Assembly: GCF_013201685.1 (NCBI RefSeq)
Contig: NZ_CP053844.1
Location: forward strand, 310,001 to 374,000
DNA from: Campylobacter geochelonis
GTDB taxonomy: Bacteria > Campylobacterota > Campylobacteria > Campylobacterales > Campylobacteraceae
Direction: 5' to 3'
DNA: 64,000 nt
Of this stretch, positions 17,935 through 27,041 are shown piece after piece. Each line of letters begins with the position of its first letter. The stretch's first letter is position 1. Both the position numbers and the translations under genes were made by a program. The notes beneath the pieces were generated by a model that made no database searches, was not told the DNA's origin, and saw only the letters and a program-made list of their open reading frames with translations.

Positions 17935-19105
17935 AAATAGTTCCTTTTTTATACTCCATAACTGTATTCATATCCTTATCACCTCTACCGCTTACATTGA
18001 CAACGATGGTTTTTTTACCACTTAGTGTTGGGCAGAGTTTTTCAAGGTAAGCAAGCGCGTGCGAACTCTCAATCGCAGGTATAATGCCCTCAAGTTTAGT
18101 TGTAAGTTTTAGTGCATTTATGCACTCATCATCGGTTATAGCGTGATAGTTTGCTCTTTTGCTTGTATGTAAATGCGAATGCTCTGGGCCAATGCCTGGA
18201 TAGTCAAGTCCGGCTGAGATGCTGTGGACTGGCTCGATTCGCCCAAATTTATCTTGTAAAACTATGGTTTTCATGCCATGAATTATCCCAGCTCTTCCTT
18301 TTGTAAGAGTTGCTGCGTGATATGGAGTTTCAACGCCAAGTCCACCGGCTTCAACACCTATTAAATTTACACTTTTATCATCTAAAAATGCGCTAAAAAT
18401 GCCTATAGCGTTACTTCCTCCGCCAACACAGGCGATGATATAGTCAGCTTTTAAATTTTTTTCTTCAAGTTGGGTTTTTGTCTCTTTTCCGATGACGCTT
18501 TGAAAGTCTTTTACCATCAAAGGATACGGATATGGGCCAACGGCTGAACCGATGACATAAAAGACATCTTCTATCTCATTTACCCATGCTTGAATCGCCG
18601 CAGTTGTCGCCTCTTTAAGCGTTTTTAAGCCATCGTGTATCTCTACAACATCGGCGCCTAAAAGTTTCATTCTAAATTTATTTAATTCTTGTCTTTGCGC
18701 ATCGACTGCACCCATATAAACATCACATTTTAGCCCTAAAAGTGCCGCAGCTGTGGCGGTTGCAACGCCGTGCTGTCCGGCGCCAGTTTCGGCGATGATT
18801 TTTTTCTTACCCATTTTTTTTGCAAGCAGGGCTTGACCTAAGGCGTTGTTTATCTTGTGAGCGCCCGTGTGGTTTAAATCTTCCCTTTTAAGATAAATTT
18901 CATGTCCGTAATGCTCGCTTAAGCGCTTTGCGTGATAAAGTGGAGTTGGACGACCGGCGTAATCTTTTAAAAGATACTCAAACTCATCTCTAAACTCGGC
19001 ACTTTTTGCTATGCTAAAATAGGCATTTTCAAGCTCTTCTAGCGCAAACATGGCAATTTCAGGGATAAACTGCCCGCCAAATTCGCCAAAATATGACTTT
19101 TTCAT
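17927..19105 (-). CDS. trpB: Tryptophan synthase beta chain
   Basis: PLP enzyme that joins indole and serine. The 392 residues start [15 protein letters not shown]; the PLP lysine is Lys84 in [13 protein letters not shown], with the phosphate-binding GGGSNAIG loop near residue 228. It is the first gene after the 1-kb spacer, with AGAAGGAAAATTTAT before the ATG, so it probably has its own promoter here and is not expressed only from trpE. Confidence 0.97.
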   Translation of the reverse strand: MKKSYFGEFGGQFIPEIAMFALEELENAYFSIAKSAEFRDEFEYLLKDYAGRPTPLYHAKRLSEHYGHEIYLKREDLNHTGAHKINNALGQALLAKKMGKKKIIAETGAGQHGVATATAAALLGLKCDVYMGAVDAQRQELNKFRMKLLGADVVEIHDGLKTLKEATTAAIQAWVNEIEDVFYVIGSAVGPYPYPLMVKDFQSVIGKETKTQLEEKNLKADYIIACVGGGSNAIGIFSAFLDDKSVNLIGVEAGGLGVETPYHAATLTKGRAGIIHGMKTIVLQDKFGRIEPVHSISAGLDYPGIGPEHSHLHTSKRANYHAITDDECINALKLTTKLEGIIPAIESSHALAYLEKLCPTLSGKKTIVVNVSGRGDKDMNTVMEYKKGTIYG

Positions 19106-20152
19106 ATAAATTTTCCTTCTTACAAATTTTTATATTATATAGTAAAAAGTGTTAAATTTGGCTTTGTAGCGAGAGTTTAATCGCTGATGTAAACATAGTT
19201 TTGCCATATGAGAATTAAAAAAGATGTAAAATCGTGAATGTATGTTTCAAAAAGAATTTTTACGTTTTAGGATAAATTTAAAGATTAAATTTATACAAAC
19301 CGCAGATGAAAATCAAAAATACAAGCATGATTTATCATAAACCAATTTTCAAATTTGGTGCAAAATGTTAGATTTACGAGTGCTAGCTACTTAACAAATC
19401 CAGCAAAAGCTAAACGCAAAATGGCATAAATTTAACCGCAGTGCTAGAGATCGCTTTGGCGGTTTTTGCTCTCATCGCCAAGTTTGGTTGTAAATCTTAA
19501 AAATTTAAAAAACAGATAACTAATAAAACAATCGCGCATAAATTAGCTTAACTATAAGATATCCTTGCGCGTTTTTGTCTTGATTGATATATTTTTAAGC
19601 GCTATGATGTGCGTTAATTTTAGTAAAATACTCCAATCATTGCAAAAAATCAGATTTAGAAATTTGTTTAACGGTGATAAAGAATATAGGTAATTTTATC
19701 ATCAAAATTTTGTTTTTGTGATTATACAGATATGTTTCGTTTATAGAATTTGTTGGGTGCCTTAGAGTGCCATAATATCAATGGGCGTAATCAGCTATAA
19801 CCGATGATGGCACGAGTGATTAGTAAAATTTATTTACTTGAGCGAGTGTAATTTTAAATTTAATTTAGCGTAAAATACAGCCGAAATGTTGAGTTTAATC
19901 TTCAAGTAAATTATTTTGCTATTACTAAATCTAAATAAGATAGAAGAAATTTGTTAAATTTTTAGTGCATATACGCTAAGCGTCTAAAAATTATTTAAAG
20001 CCATTAGACTTTACAAATCTTAAGTTGAGGGTAGGTTGATTTGCGTGATTTTGATAGTGAAATTTCTATACGCAGTGTAGAATTTAAGTTAAACTCTGTG
20101 CAAATAAATTTAATATTTCAAAACTACTAAATTTGTTTCTAGTTTAAAATGT
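19106..20152. other. 1.05-kb spacer inside the trp region, no intact gene
   Basis: The spacer separates trpB from the upstream binding-protein gene. No frame with start, RBS and normal composition is seen. Short open stretches such as one reading AVLEIALAVFALIAKFGC near 19440-19500 on the plus strand, and FLSAMMCVNFSKILQSLQK near 19590-19650, might be relics of a membrane protein gene, but stops interrupt them and I cannot identify a parent. Confidence 0.45.
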
Positions 20153-20184
20153 AAATTTAAAGGCTAAAACTAGCCTTTAAATTT
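20153..20184 (-). terminator. Terminator overlapping the stop of the binding-protein gene
   Basis: AAATTTAAAGGCTA (20153-20166) and TAGCCTTTAAATTT (20171-20184) form a perfect 14-bp stem with a 4-base loop. The arm nearest the gene reaches the last base of its stop codon. A T-rich stretch follows on the minus strand. Confidence 0.8.
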
Positions 20185-20960
20185 TAATGTAAGTGGTATT
20201 TTTTCAAAAGTGGAGTTAGTGTGCCTTCGTTTTTAAACTTCGCTATAGCTTTGTTTATAGGAAGTTTAAGCTCTTTTAACCTATCTTTTGGAAGAGCGAC
20301 AGTTGTTTGTGATTCGTGAGAAAAGTCCTCATCAAATACAACTAATTTTTTATCTATACCAAAACTACTCGCCATATCAAAGGCTTGTTTATCGGTGTCG
20401 CTAAGAAGCTCGTGATTTCCGCTTAGTATCGGAAGTATCGCGGTGCTGTCGATTATCATCGCATCGATTTTACCATCTTTTAGTGACAAAACCATACTGC
20501 TTACGCGATCCCTATAAACTGGCTTTGCATCTGGAATCGAAGCGATAATCTCTTCGAAAATATCATCTTTAAAAACACCTATTTTTTTACCAGCTAAATC
20601 AGCTTTTGACTTTATCGGGCTGTCTTCTGTGGTTATAAATAAGTTTTTACTCTCATAGTATGATATGCTGTGGTCGCAATCAATGGTGTATTCATCAACG
20701 CCAATTGCTGAAATACCAACATCTAGCTCTCCAGCTGTGATTTTAGAACAGATATCTTCGTATGGAGTTTCGACAAGCGTGTATTCAAGTCCAAGCTCTT
20801 TAAATAAAAGAGCAGCAAAATCAACATCAAAACCGACCAATTTTCCATTCGCTAGATACTCAAACGGTGGATAAATGGTATCTATACCGACTTTTAACGG
20901 CTCTTTGGCTTGTGCAAAAACTGCAAAAGTTAAGAAACAAGATAATAAAAATTTCTTCAT
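20184..20960 (-). CDS. Periplasmic amino-acid-binding protein of an ABC transporter (orphan)
   Basis: A 258-residue solute-binding protein family 3 member. The signal peptide is MKKFLLSCFLTFAVFAQAKE (cut near residue 18). The mature start KVGIDTIYPPFEYLANGKLVGFD and the segments GELDVGISAIGVDEYT and DLAGKKIGVFKDDI are typical of polar amino-acid binders. No permease or ATPase gene lies beside it, so it must work with a transporter encoded elsewhere. Its place among the trp genes suggests, but does not show, an amino-acid supply role. Own promoter and strong terminator make it a single-gene unit. Confidence 0.88.
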   Translation of the reverse strand: MKKFLLSCFLTFAVFAQAKEPLKVGIDTIYPPFEYLANGKLVGFDVDFAALLFKELGLEYTLVETPYEDICSKITAGELDVGISAIGVDEYTIDCDHSISYYESKNLFITTEDSPIKSKADLAGKKIGVFKDDIFEEIIASIPDAKPVYRDRVSSMVLSLKDGKIDAMIIDSTAILPILSGNHELLSDTDKQAFDMASSFGIDKKLVVFDEDFSHESQTTVALPKDRLKELKLPINKAIAKFKNEGTLTPLLKKYHLH

Positions 20961-20990
20961 ATGTTTTCCTAAGTCTAAATTGAATCTAAG

Positions 20991-20996
20991 ATTATA
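20991..20996 (-). promoter_or_regulatory. -10 element of the binding-protein gene
   Basis: Minus-strand TATAAT about 30 bases upstream of the ATG at 20960. Confidence 0.5.
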
Positions 20997-21475
20997 ATAT
21001 AAAAATGCTTATTATTCAATAAATTTATTTATAAAGTATGTTAATAATCTATTGGTTAATTAAATTTAAATTATACGTATTAAATTTATACTATAAATAT
21101 AAAATAATTAATAAAATTTTATGTTTTTGATATATTTTCCATAAAATTATAAAATATTTCTAAATTTAGCCATCTAACGTGTTTTTAAAAGTTCTAAAAA
21201 TTAAATAAATTATAAAGATTTAATATCTAAAAGTTTGTTTATAGAGCGTAAATTTGGCTCGTTTTTTACTTTTTTGTCAAAAGAAATTTTTAGTAATCTT
21301 CAAAGCAGAAGCAAATTTAATTTTTTTAAGATAACTTTAAAAAAATGGTAATTTATTATAAAATTTAGTTATTTATTATAAGTTTTTGGCTAAATTTTTA
21401 ATACTAAGTAACAAAATGAAGTGGTTAAATTTAGCATTTAGGCTAGATTTACAGCTTGATAAAGGTAAAAGGAAT
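20997..21475. other. AT-rich spacer, nothing seen
   Basis: About 480 bases of very AT-rich sequence between two minus-strand genes. I see no gene, tRNA or strong hairpin. Confidence 0.55.
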
Positions 21476-21688
21476 TTAAAACAGATTTGAAATATAGTTA
21501 AAAATTTTTATAAAATTAACCTCTTTACTATCGCTTTTTTCGTAGTACGGTTTTTCTTCTTTTTTACCAAGTAAAATTTTATAAGTTAAAATAAAAACTA
21601 GGACAAAAAGCATTAAAATCAGCACAAAATTTACTAGCATAGAAGCAAGCAAAACAGGATAAATAAGGTAAAAAACTAGCATAACCAA
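21476..21688 (-). CDS. Small hydrophobic membrane protein, start uncertain
   Basis: About 70 residues with two adjacent membrane helices (VMLVFYLIYPVLLASMLVN and LILMLFVLVFILTYKILLG) and a charged cytoplasmic tail KKEEKPYYEKSDSKE. The TTG at 21688 is one possible start and an ATG lies two codons in. The same frame stays open upstream (reading NFLKNKLELFVYISAFSV), so the real protein may be about 20 residues longer with a non-standard start, or the 5' end may be damaged. It lies 92 bases downstream of trpF. Two-helix proteins of this kind have no recognisable function. Confidence 0.5.
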   Translation of the reverse strand: MVMLVFYLIYPVLLASMLVNFVLILMLFVLVFILTYKILLGKKEEKPYYEKSDSKEVNFIKIFNYISNLF

Positions 21689-21780
21689 AACAGAAAAAGC
21701 GCTAATATAAACAAAAAGCTCAAGCTTGTTTTTTAAAAAATTAAATACTATTTTAACATTTGCGCATTTAGTTGCTAAAT

Positions 21781-22551
21781 TTAGTTAAAATTCGTTCTTA
21801 AATGCGAGATTTTGGCTAAAATTTCTTTGATTTTCTGGCTTGACTTTATACCATTTTCATCTTCTGCTTTGCTGTTTATATCAAGCACGGCTGGGGTGAA
21901 AGTAGCGGCTAGTGTGATGTTATCAGCTCCGATTCCTCCGGCTAGAACAAACTTTTGTTTGTCTAACTTGCGAAGTATTTCCCACTCAAAGCTCGTTCCG
22001 TTTCCGCCAAGTTTTAACCCTTTACAATCAAACAAAGGCATATCAAAAAGTGCGCTGTCAAGCTCTGGCAAGACGTTGCTTACACTATAAACTTTCCAGA
22101 CTTTAATACCATTTTTTGTCAAATTTTTTGCCAAATCTACGCTAAATTTGCCATAAATTTGAGCTACATCTAAATTTGCACTTTTGCAAAACTCTAAAAT
22201 CTTATCTTCGCTAAGTTTACCGTTGTCGCATTCGCTATGACTTTGATATTTAGCTGAGTTTTGATTTTTGGCTTTAAATTTGGTGTTTTGGCATGCAGAC
22301 AAACTAGACAAATCCTTGCTAAATTCAGCAGTTTTATCTTCGACTGTATCGTCTAAAGAGTCGGTTTTTGCTACAAAAACTCCAACGCATTTTTTGCCGT
22401 TTTCATGGGCGATTTGCGCGATTTGTGTTGCTGCGCTTAGGCTAACTTGTCTAATCGATGGCGCAAAAATCACGCCTAAGTAATCCACGCCAAGTCTTGC
22501 TACATCACGCGCTTCGTCGATGTTTTTTATACCGCAAATTTTTATTTCCAT
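21781..22551 (-). CDS. trpF: Phosphoribosylanthranilate isomerase with extra segment
   Basis: Isomerises N-(5'-phosphoribosyl)anthranilate in tryptophan synthesis. MEIKICGIKNIDEA holds the catalytic Cys at position 6, and FVLAGGIGADNI and LDINSKAEDENGIKSS match the phosphate-binding and C-terminal motifs. The usual length is about 200 residues; this protein has 256 because a hydrophilic segment of about 50 residues (63-113, bases 22213-22365) is inserted after CVGVFV in a loop of the barrel. The catalytic core is intact, so activity is likely. Confidence 0.92.
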   Translation of the reverse strand: MEIKICGIKNIDEARDVARLGVDYLGVIFAPSIRQVSLSAATQIAQIAHENGKKCVGVFVAKTDSLDDTVEDKTAEFSKDLSSLSACQNTKFKAKNQNSAKYQSHSECDNGKLSEDKILEFCKSANLDVAQIYGKFSVDLAKNLTKNGIKVWKVYSVSNVLPELDSALFDMPLFDCKGLKLGGNGTSFEWEILRKLDKQKFVLAGGIGADNITLAATFTPAVLDINSKAEDENGIKSSQKIKEILAKISHLRTNFN

Positions 22552-22779
22552 ACATTTTCCTTAGAAGCTTTAAACAAATTTTTAAATCAAATTTTTTATG
22601 CAAAGTATATTTATTGTTTTAAATTTATAACTTTTTCGATATGGAAAATAGCTAAATTTAGGCATTTAAGCCTAAATTTAAAGCTACTATTTTCTAACAA
22701 AATGACTAATTTTAGCTACATTACTACAAAATTCTTAAGCCAAAATTAACCAAATTTAGCTATTTTTATAAAATTTAGC

Positions 22780-24387
22780 CTATTTGCCTGTGTAGTTTCG
22801 GTAGAATTCCCACACCTTGCCATCTTTGATAGCTTTTAAAATAACATCTTTTGCATCAGCTGGAGTTGCAACTTTGTTCGCGCAATACAAACCAAACATC
22901 GAATTTAGCACGACTATATCAAATTTAGCTCCACTTATCTCACCTTTTAAAGTCGCTTCTAAAATCTTGCCGTTTTCTTCGCCGCTTCCACCTTCGACAT
23001 CTTTGTGAAAACCACGGCTAAAGCCAAATTGCTCTGGCGTGATTTTATACTCTAAAATTTTACCATCTTTTACTTCGTGGATAAGCGTTTCATCGCAGAT
23101 CGTTATCTCATCCATACCATCCATTCCATGCACGACTAGTGCGTGTTCGCGTCCTAAATTCATCAAAGTTTGCGCCATAAGCTCATTTACCTCTTCAAGA
23201 TAGTTTCCTGCTAGTTGGAATTTAAGCCCTAAATTTGGATTTAAAAGTGGTCCAAGCATGTTAAAGACTGTGCCGATTTTAAGGCGATCGCGGACTTCTT
23301 TGACTTCGGCTGTGATTTTATGAAAAAGTGGAGCGTGGAAAAACGCGAGTCCTTTTGTTTCAAGTAGATTTTTGTTCTCTTCGATACTTGCGCTAAATGG
23401 TATGCCAAGTGCGGTTATAGCGTCGCTGCTGCCACTTTTTGAAGTGATGGCTTTGTTGCCGTGCTTTGCAACTTTTACCCCTAAGCTTGCTAGGATAAAG
23501 GCGGTTGTTGTTGAGATATTAATCGTTTTTAGCCTATCGCCGCCAGTTCCAACGATGTCGAAAATGTCGCTGGGGTCGTTGTATGTGGTTGAGTATTTTA
23601 GTATGTTTTTAACAAGTGCGGCTAGACTATCGGCATAAAGGCTCTTTTCGCTAATTAGTACAAGAAGTCCAGCAAGTTGAACGATATCGTAATCTTTGTC
23701 GTTAATTGCAGCGCAAATCACCTCATAATCAGCGCTATCAAGCGGAAAGCCTTTTTGAAGTTTTACCATGTATGGTGATAAATTTACCACTTTTTTCTCC
23801 TTTGTTTTTTCTTTTTTATCGTAATTTATAAAATTTTCTATAATTTTTTTGCCATACTGCGTAAAGTAGCTCTCAGGATGAAACTGAATGCCAAAAATGG
23901 GCTTTTGCTTGTGTTTAAAAGCCATGATAATGTCATCATTTTCGCTTTTGGCTAAGATTTCTAAGCATGGCGGCAAACTCGTTTCATCAACATAAAGTGA
24001 GTGATAACGCATGACTTCAAATTCAGACGGCAGGTTTGATAAAATCACGCCTTGATTTTGCACTTTTATAAGTGAACTTTTACCATGTAGTGGGACTTCT
24101 AAGCGTTTTATCTCGCCATTAAAAACAAGTCCGATGGCTTGATGTCCAAGACAAATTCCAAGCACTGGAATGTCTAAATCCGCCTTTAAAATCTCTAAGC
24201 AAACGCCACTATCTCGTGGGTGTTTTGGCCCTGGACTTAGGACGATGTGAGATGGGTTTAACTCTTTGATTTTTTCTAAATTTATCTCATCGTTGCGAAC
24301 GCAAAGCACCTCTTCATCGGTCATTTCGGTGATGTACTGATATACGTTATAAACAAACGAATCATAATTGTCAATCATTAAAATCAT
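22780..24387 (-). CDS. trpGD: Fused anthranilate synthase glutaminase - anthranilate phosphoribosyltransferase
   Basis: A 535-residue bifunctional protein. Residues about 1-190 are the TrpG glutamine amidotransferase (LMIDNYDSFVYNVYQY, nucleophile Cys in LGICLGHQAIG, and QFHPES). About 205-535 are TrpD (DIVGTGGDRLKTINIST, KHGNKAITSKSGSSD, GPLLNP). The fusion is the usual state in Campylobacter. The longest frame starts at 24432, but ATG 24387 has AGGAAAAACT upstream and starts exactly at the TrpG MILMIDNYDS motif. TrpG supplies ammonia to TrpE, encoded upstream on the same strand. Confidence 0.95.
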   Translation of the reverse strand: MILMIDNYDSFVYNVYQYITEMTDEEVLCVRNDEINLEKIKELNPSHIVLSPGPKHPRDSGVCLEILKADLDIPVLGICLGHQAIGLVFNGEIKRLEVPLHGKSSLIKVQNQGVILSNLPSEFEVMRYHSLYVDETSLPPCLEILAKSENDDIIMAFKHKQKPIFGIQFHPESYFTQYGKKIIENFINYDKKEKTKEKKVVNLSPYMVKLQKGFPLDSADYEVICAAINDKDYDIVQLAGLLVLISEKSLYADSLAALVKNILKYSTTYNDPSDIFDIVGTGGDRLKTINISTTTAFILASLGVKVAKHGNKAITSKSGSSDAITALGIPFSASIEENKNLLETKGLAFFHAPLFHKITAEVKEVRDRLKIGTVFNMLGPLLNPNLGLKFQLAGNYLEEVNELMAQTLMNLGREHALVVHGMDGMDEITICDETLIHEVKDGKILEYKITPEQFGFSRGFHKDVEGGSGEENGKILEATLKGEISGAKFDIVVLNSMFGLYCANKVATPADAKDVILKAIKDGKVWEFYRNYTGK

Positions 24388-24765
24388 AGTTTTTCCTAAA
24401 TTTAAACGCAACTTTGGCATTGATTTGTTCATTTAAGTTGCATTTTTAGATAATAAAGTTGTATTATACCTAGTGTTGGATATGAAGTTGATTAAATTTA
24501 GGCTTTGTTGAGAGTAAATTTGATATGGAAATTTGTAAAAAACAATAAATTTAAAGCTGGACTTTAGCTTTTTGGGCTTAGTTAAATTTATCCACTACAA
24601 ATAAGTAGCTACCTTTCTGTAATATCTAATTCGCTCTTATAAAAGCCATTATTTGAGTAAAGACAAAGGTTTAAAGCGGCTTTGCTCTTGTTATATTTTA
24701 CGTGGGTTACCTATGTAAATTTGCTCTGAATTTAGAATTTTTATTATTTATTTTGTAAATTTAGC
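24388..24765. other. Spacer between trpE and trpGD with a promoter
   Basis: About 380 bases without a gene. TATAAT on the minus strand (24468-24463) lies about 80 bases before the trpGD start and could drive trpGD on its own. RAATTY words are frequent, about ten by hand count. Confidence 0.5.
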
Positions 24766-26355
24766 TTATTTTTCCTCGCACAGCTCTCTTATAACCTTTA
24801 CGCAAGATTCTCGCTTGTTGCAGATTTCTGCGTATTCGTTTTCTTTAACGCTATCATAGACTATCCCAGCTCCTGCTCCAACAAAGACTAAATTTATAGT
24901 TTCATTTGAATTTGATACTAAATTTTTATCCAAATTTGATTTTAAATTGTCATCTAAATTCAGATTTTTTCGCTGGTTTTCAGATAAATTTAAAGTGGAA
25001 TTTTCACCTAAAATGCTAGATGAAGTGTTTGAATTTGAGCTTTCATCTAAAGTATCTTGCGAATTGACACTCAAATTTGAAGTAGAATTTAAGCTAGATT
25101 TCGAGTTATTGTTTAAAATTTCATTTGAATTTAATACTAAATTTTCATCAAATTTTTCACTCGAATTTAAATTCATATCGCAAGTGCCATTATAGCTAAG
25201 CTTTAGTTTCTCCCCATATTTTGGCACAAACATCGCTGAGCGGATTAAAATCGCCATTTGAACATCGCCGTTAAAATGCCAAAACCCAAGCCCACCACCA
25301 TAAATTCCACGCTGTGAGTTTTCAAGCTCGTTAATTATTTGCATAGCGCGAATTTTAGGCGTTCCAGAGAGCGTTCCAGCAGGAAAAACAGTCGAAATAA
25401 CTTCAAAAGCGCTCACGCCCTTCCTCTTTTTGCCATAGACTTCGCTTACGATGTGCATTACGCTTTCATAAAATACCACGTGCATAGGCTTTTTAACGGC
25501 TACTGATGATGGTTTGGCGAATTTCCCGATATCGTTTCGCGCCAAGTCAATTAGCATTTTATGCTCAGCCAACTCCTTTTCATCACTTAACAAATCTCGC
25601 CTTAACACCTCATCTTCGTTTGCATTTTTCCCGCGCTTTCTTGTCCCTGCAATGGGCGCTACAAGTATCTCATCATCACGTATTTGCATGACAAGTTCGG
25701 GGCTTGAGCCGACAACATCGCCGTATTTGGTTGGGAAGTGAAACATATATGGACTTGGGTTATTAACCTTTAAAACCTCGTAAAAATCGATGCTTGAGAG
25801 GTTTGTTTCAAGGCTTAAAATTTCAGCCGGAACGACTTGAAAAACATCGCCTTGTTTTATGTAGTGTTTGGCTTCTTCGACGATTTTATAAAAATGATTT
25901 TTTTCGGCTTCTAAATTTGTTAAAATTTTATAGTATAAATTTGACTTTTTTTGCGAAATTTCAGGCTTGAAATTTTCTAAATTTTCATAAATAGAAAAAT
26001 CATCGCCATAAAATGTGTAAATTTTGCTGATTTTATCGTAGTGAAGGTAGGATTTAGCGTTAGCGTAGAAAAATTTAGGAAGATTATATAAGCTTTTTTT
26101 AAGCTTGGCAATGCGTTCAAATTCATAAACCATTTCATAACTTAAAACGCCAAAAAGTCCAGCAAATTTAGCGCTGTTTTTCTTAGGCGAATTTTTGCAA
26201 ATCTCAAAGTATTTTTCTAAGGTTTTGATATCCTCGCCCTCGACATATTCGCAGTCAATGCCGATAATCGCTTGAAAGTCATCTTCAGCTAAATAGCTGT
26301 TTTTATATCGTTTTAAAATCTCTTTATAATAAATCACCGGTTCTAAAAGAAGCAT
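24766..26355 (-). CDS. trpE: Anthranilate synthase component I with repeat insertion
   Basis: Makes anthranilate from chorismate using ammonia from TrpG. The chorismate-binding core is complete: GDVFQVVPAEI, PSPYMFHF, GSSPELVM, PIAGTRKRG, LARNDIGK, GTLSGTPKIRAM, RGIYGGGLG and the final VGAGAGIVYDSV. A segment of about 95-100 residues, rich in Asn, Ser and Leu, is inserted between the IRSAMFV strand and the VGAGAGI motif, giving 529 residues where about 430-500 is usual. The start at ATG 26355 follows TTGGAGAATTTT; the TTG four codons earlier overlaps that ribosome site. First gene of the trp cluster. Confidence 0.93.
   Translation of the reverse strand: MLLLEPVIYYKEILKRYKNSYLAEDDFQAIIGIDCEYVEGEDIKTLEKYFEICKNSPKKNSAKFAGLFGVLSYEMVYEFERIAKLKKSLYNLPKFFYANAKSYLHYDKISKIYTFYGDDFSIYENLENFKPEISQKKSNLYYKILTNLEAEKNHFYKIVEEAKHYIKQGDVFQVVPAEILSLETNLSSIDFYEVLKVNNPSPYMFHFPTKYGDVVGSSPELVMQIRDDEILVAPIAGTRKRGKNANEDEVLRRDLLSDEKELAEHKMLIDLARNDIGKFAKPSSVAVKKPMHVVFYESVMHIVSEVYGKKRKGVSAFEVISTVFPAGTLSGTPKIRAMQIINELENSQRGIYGGGLGFWHFNGDVQMAILIRSAMFVPKYGEKLKLSYNGTCDMNLNSSEKFDENLVLNSNEILNNNSKSSLNSTSNLSVNSQDTLDESSNSNTSSSILGENSTLNLSENQRKNLNLDDNLKSNLDKNLVSNSNETINLVFVGAGAGIVYDSVKENEYAEICNKRESCVKVIRELCEEK
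24888..25173. repeat. RAATTY-rich low-complexity array inside trpE
   Basis: By hand I count 16 copies of RAATTY (AAATTT, GAATTT or AAATTC) in about 285 bases, where a random 70% AT sequence would hold about one. The copies are unevenly spaced and in frame, encoding Asn/Ser/Leu-rich protein. It is an irregular array and not a perfect tandem repeat. Confidence 0.8.
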
Positions 26356-26495
26356 AAAATTCTCCAAAAAATTGATGGATTATTATAATTTAAAAGTTCT
26401 TTTATAATGGTTAAAATTTAAAATTACCTAAGTTAAAGTTCTAAATTTAGGCTTTTAAGCTCAAATTTACTTAAGCAAATTTGAGCAAAAAGTAG

Positions 26496-26936
26496 TTATT
26501 TTGTAATTGCGTTAAAAAAGTTTGCTTGCGCTTTGCTTAGATTCTCAACTGGCGCGCAGTCTTGGGCATCGTAGCGTTTTGCTATCTCTTTGATATCTTC
26601 ATAAGCAACAGTTGTTTTTCCATCGCTATTTTTATAAATCAAAATCTTAAGCGGAAGCTCAAGCGCGATTTGTGGGGCACACTGCATAAGTGGAGTTCCA
26701 GCCTTTGGCGCACCAAAAGCAACAACAACAGTATCGCTCATATCAAGACCAGCTTCTTTTGCTAGTTTTGAATGCTCAAAAACTCCAAAAATTTTAAGCC
26801 CTTTTGACTCTAAAATATTTGTAAGTTTGCTTGCTGTTTCATCAACGCTTAGTGGCGAAGTAGCGGTTGTTAACATCTTGTTATCTCCTAGTAAAAATGT
26901 AGCGCAAACGGCTAATAAAAGTAAAGTTTTTCTCAT
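26496..26936 (-). CDS. DUF302 family periplasmic protein
   Basis: A 146-residue exported protein. The signal peptide is MRKTLLLLAVCATFLLGDN. The rest is a DUF302 domain: TSKLTNILESKGLKIFGVFEHSKLAKEAGL, VVVAFGAPKAGTPLMQ and APQIALELPLKILIY. DUF302 proteins are common, of unknown function, and sometimes bind metals or lie near oxidative-stress genes. It is divergent from the TauE/SafE gene and separate from trpE. The ATG is preceded by AACGATG with a weak AAAGG-like site. Confidence 0.8.
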   Translation of the reverse strand: MRKTLLLLAVCATFLLGDNKMLTTATSPLSVDETASKLTNILESKGLKIFGVFEHSKLAKEAGLDMSDTVVVAFGAPKAGTPLMQCAPQIALELPLKILIYKNSDGKTTVAYEDIKEIAKRYDAQDCAPVENLSKAQANFFNAITK

Positions 26937-27041
26937 CGTTTAACCTTTCGTAAATGAGAAATTATATCATTTAAAAAGTAAATTATAAACAAATTTTGGG
27001 TAGAATTAAAGCTTTGAAAATTTAAAATTTATGGGAAATTT

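Noticed and set aside
19106-20152. trp leader/attenuator or tRNA in the long spacer
   Set aside because: No Trp-codon-rich leader peptide, T-box-like structure or cloverleaf could be found by eye.
24888-25173. CRISPR array
   Set aside because: Repeated words are only six to nine bases, unevenly spaced and coding; there are no repeat-spacer units or cas genes in the window.
24891-25190. trpE read as a pseudogene because of the insertion
   Set aside because: The frame is open throughout and every catalytic motif on both sides is kept, so a working enzyme with a loop insertion is more likely.
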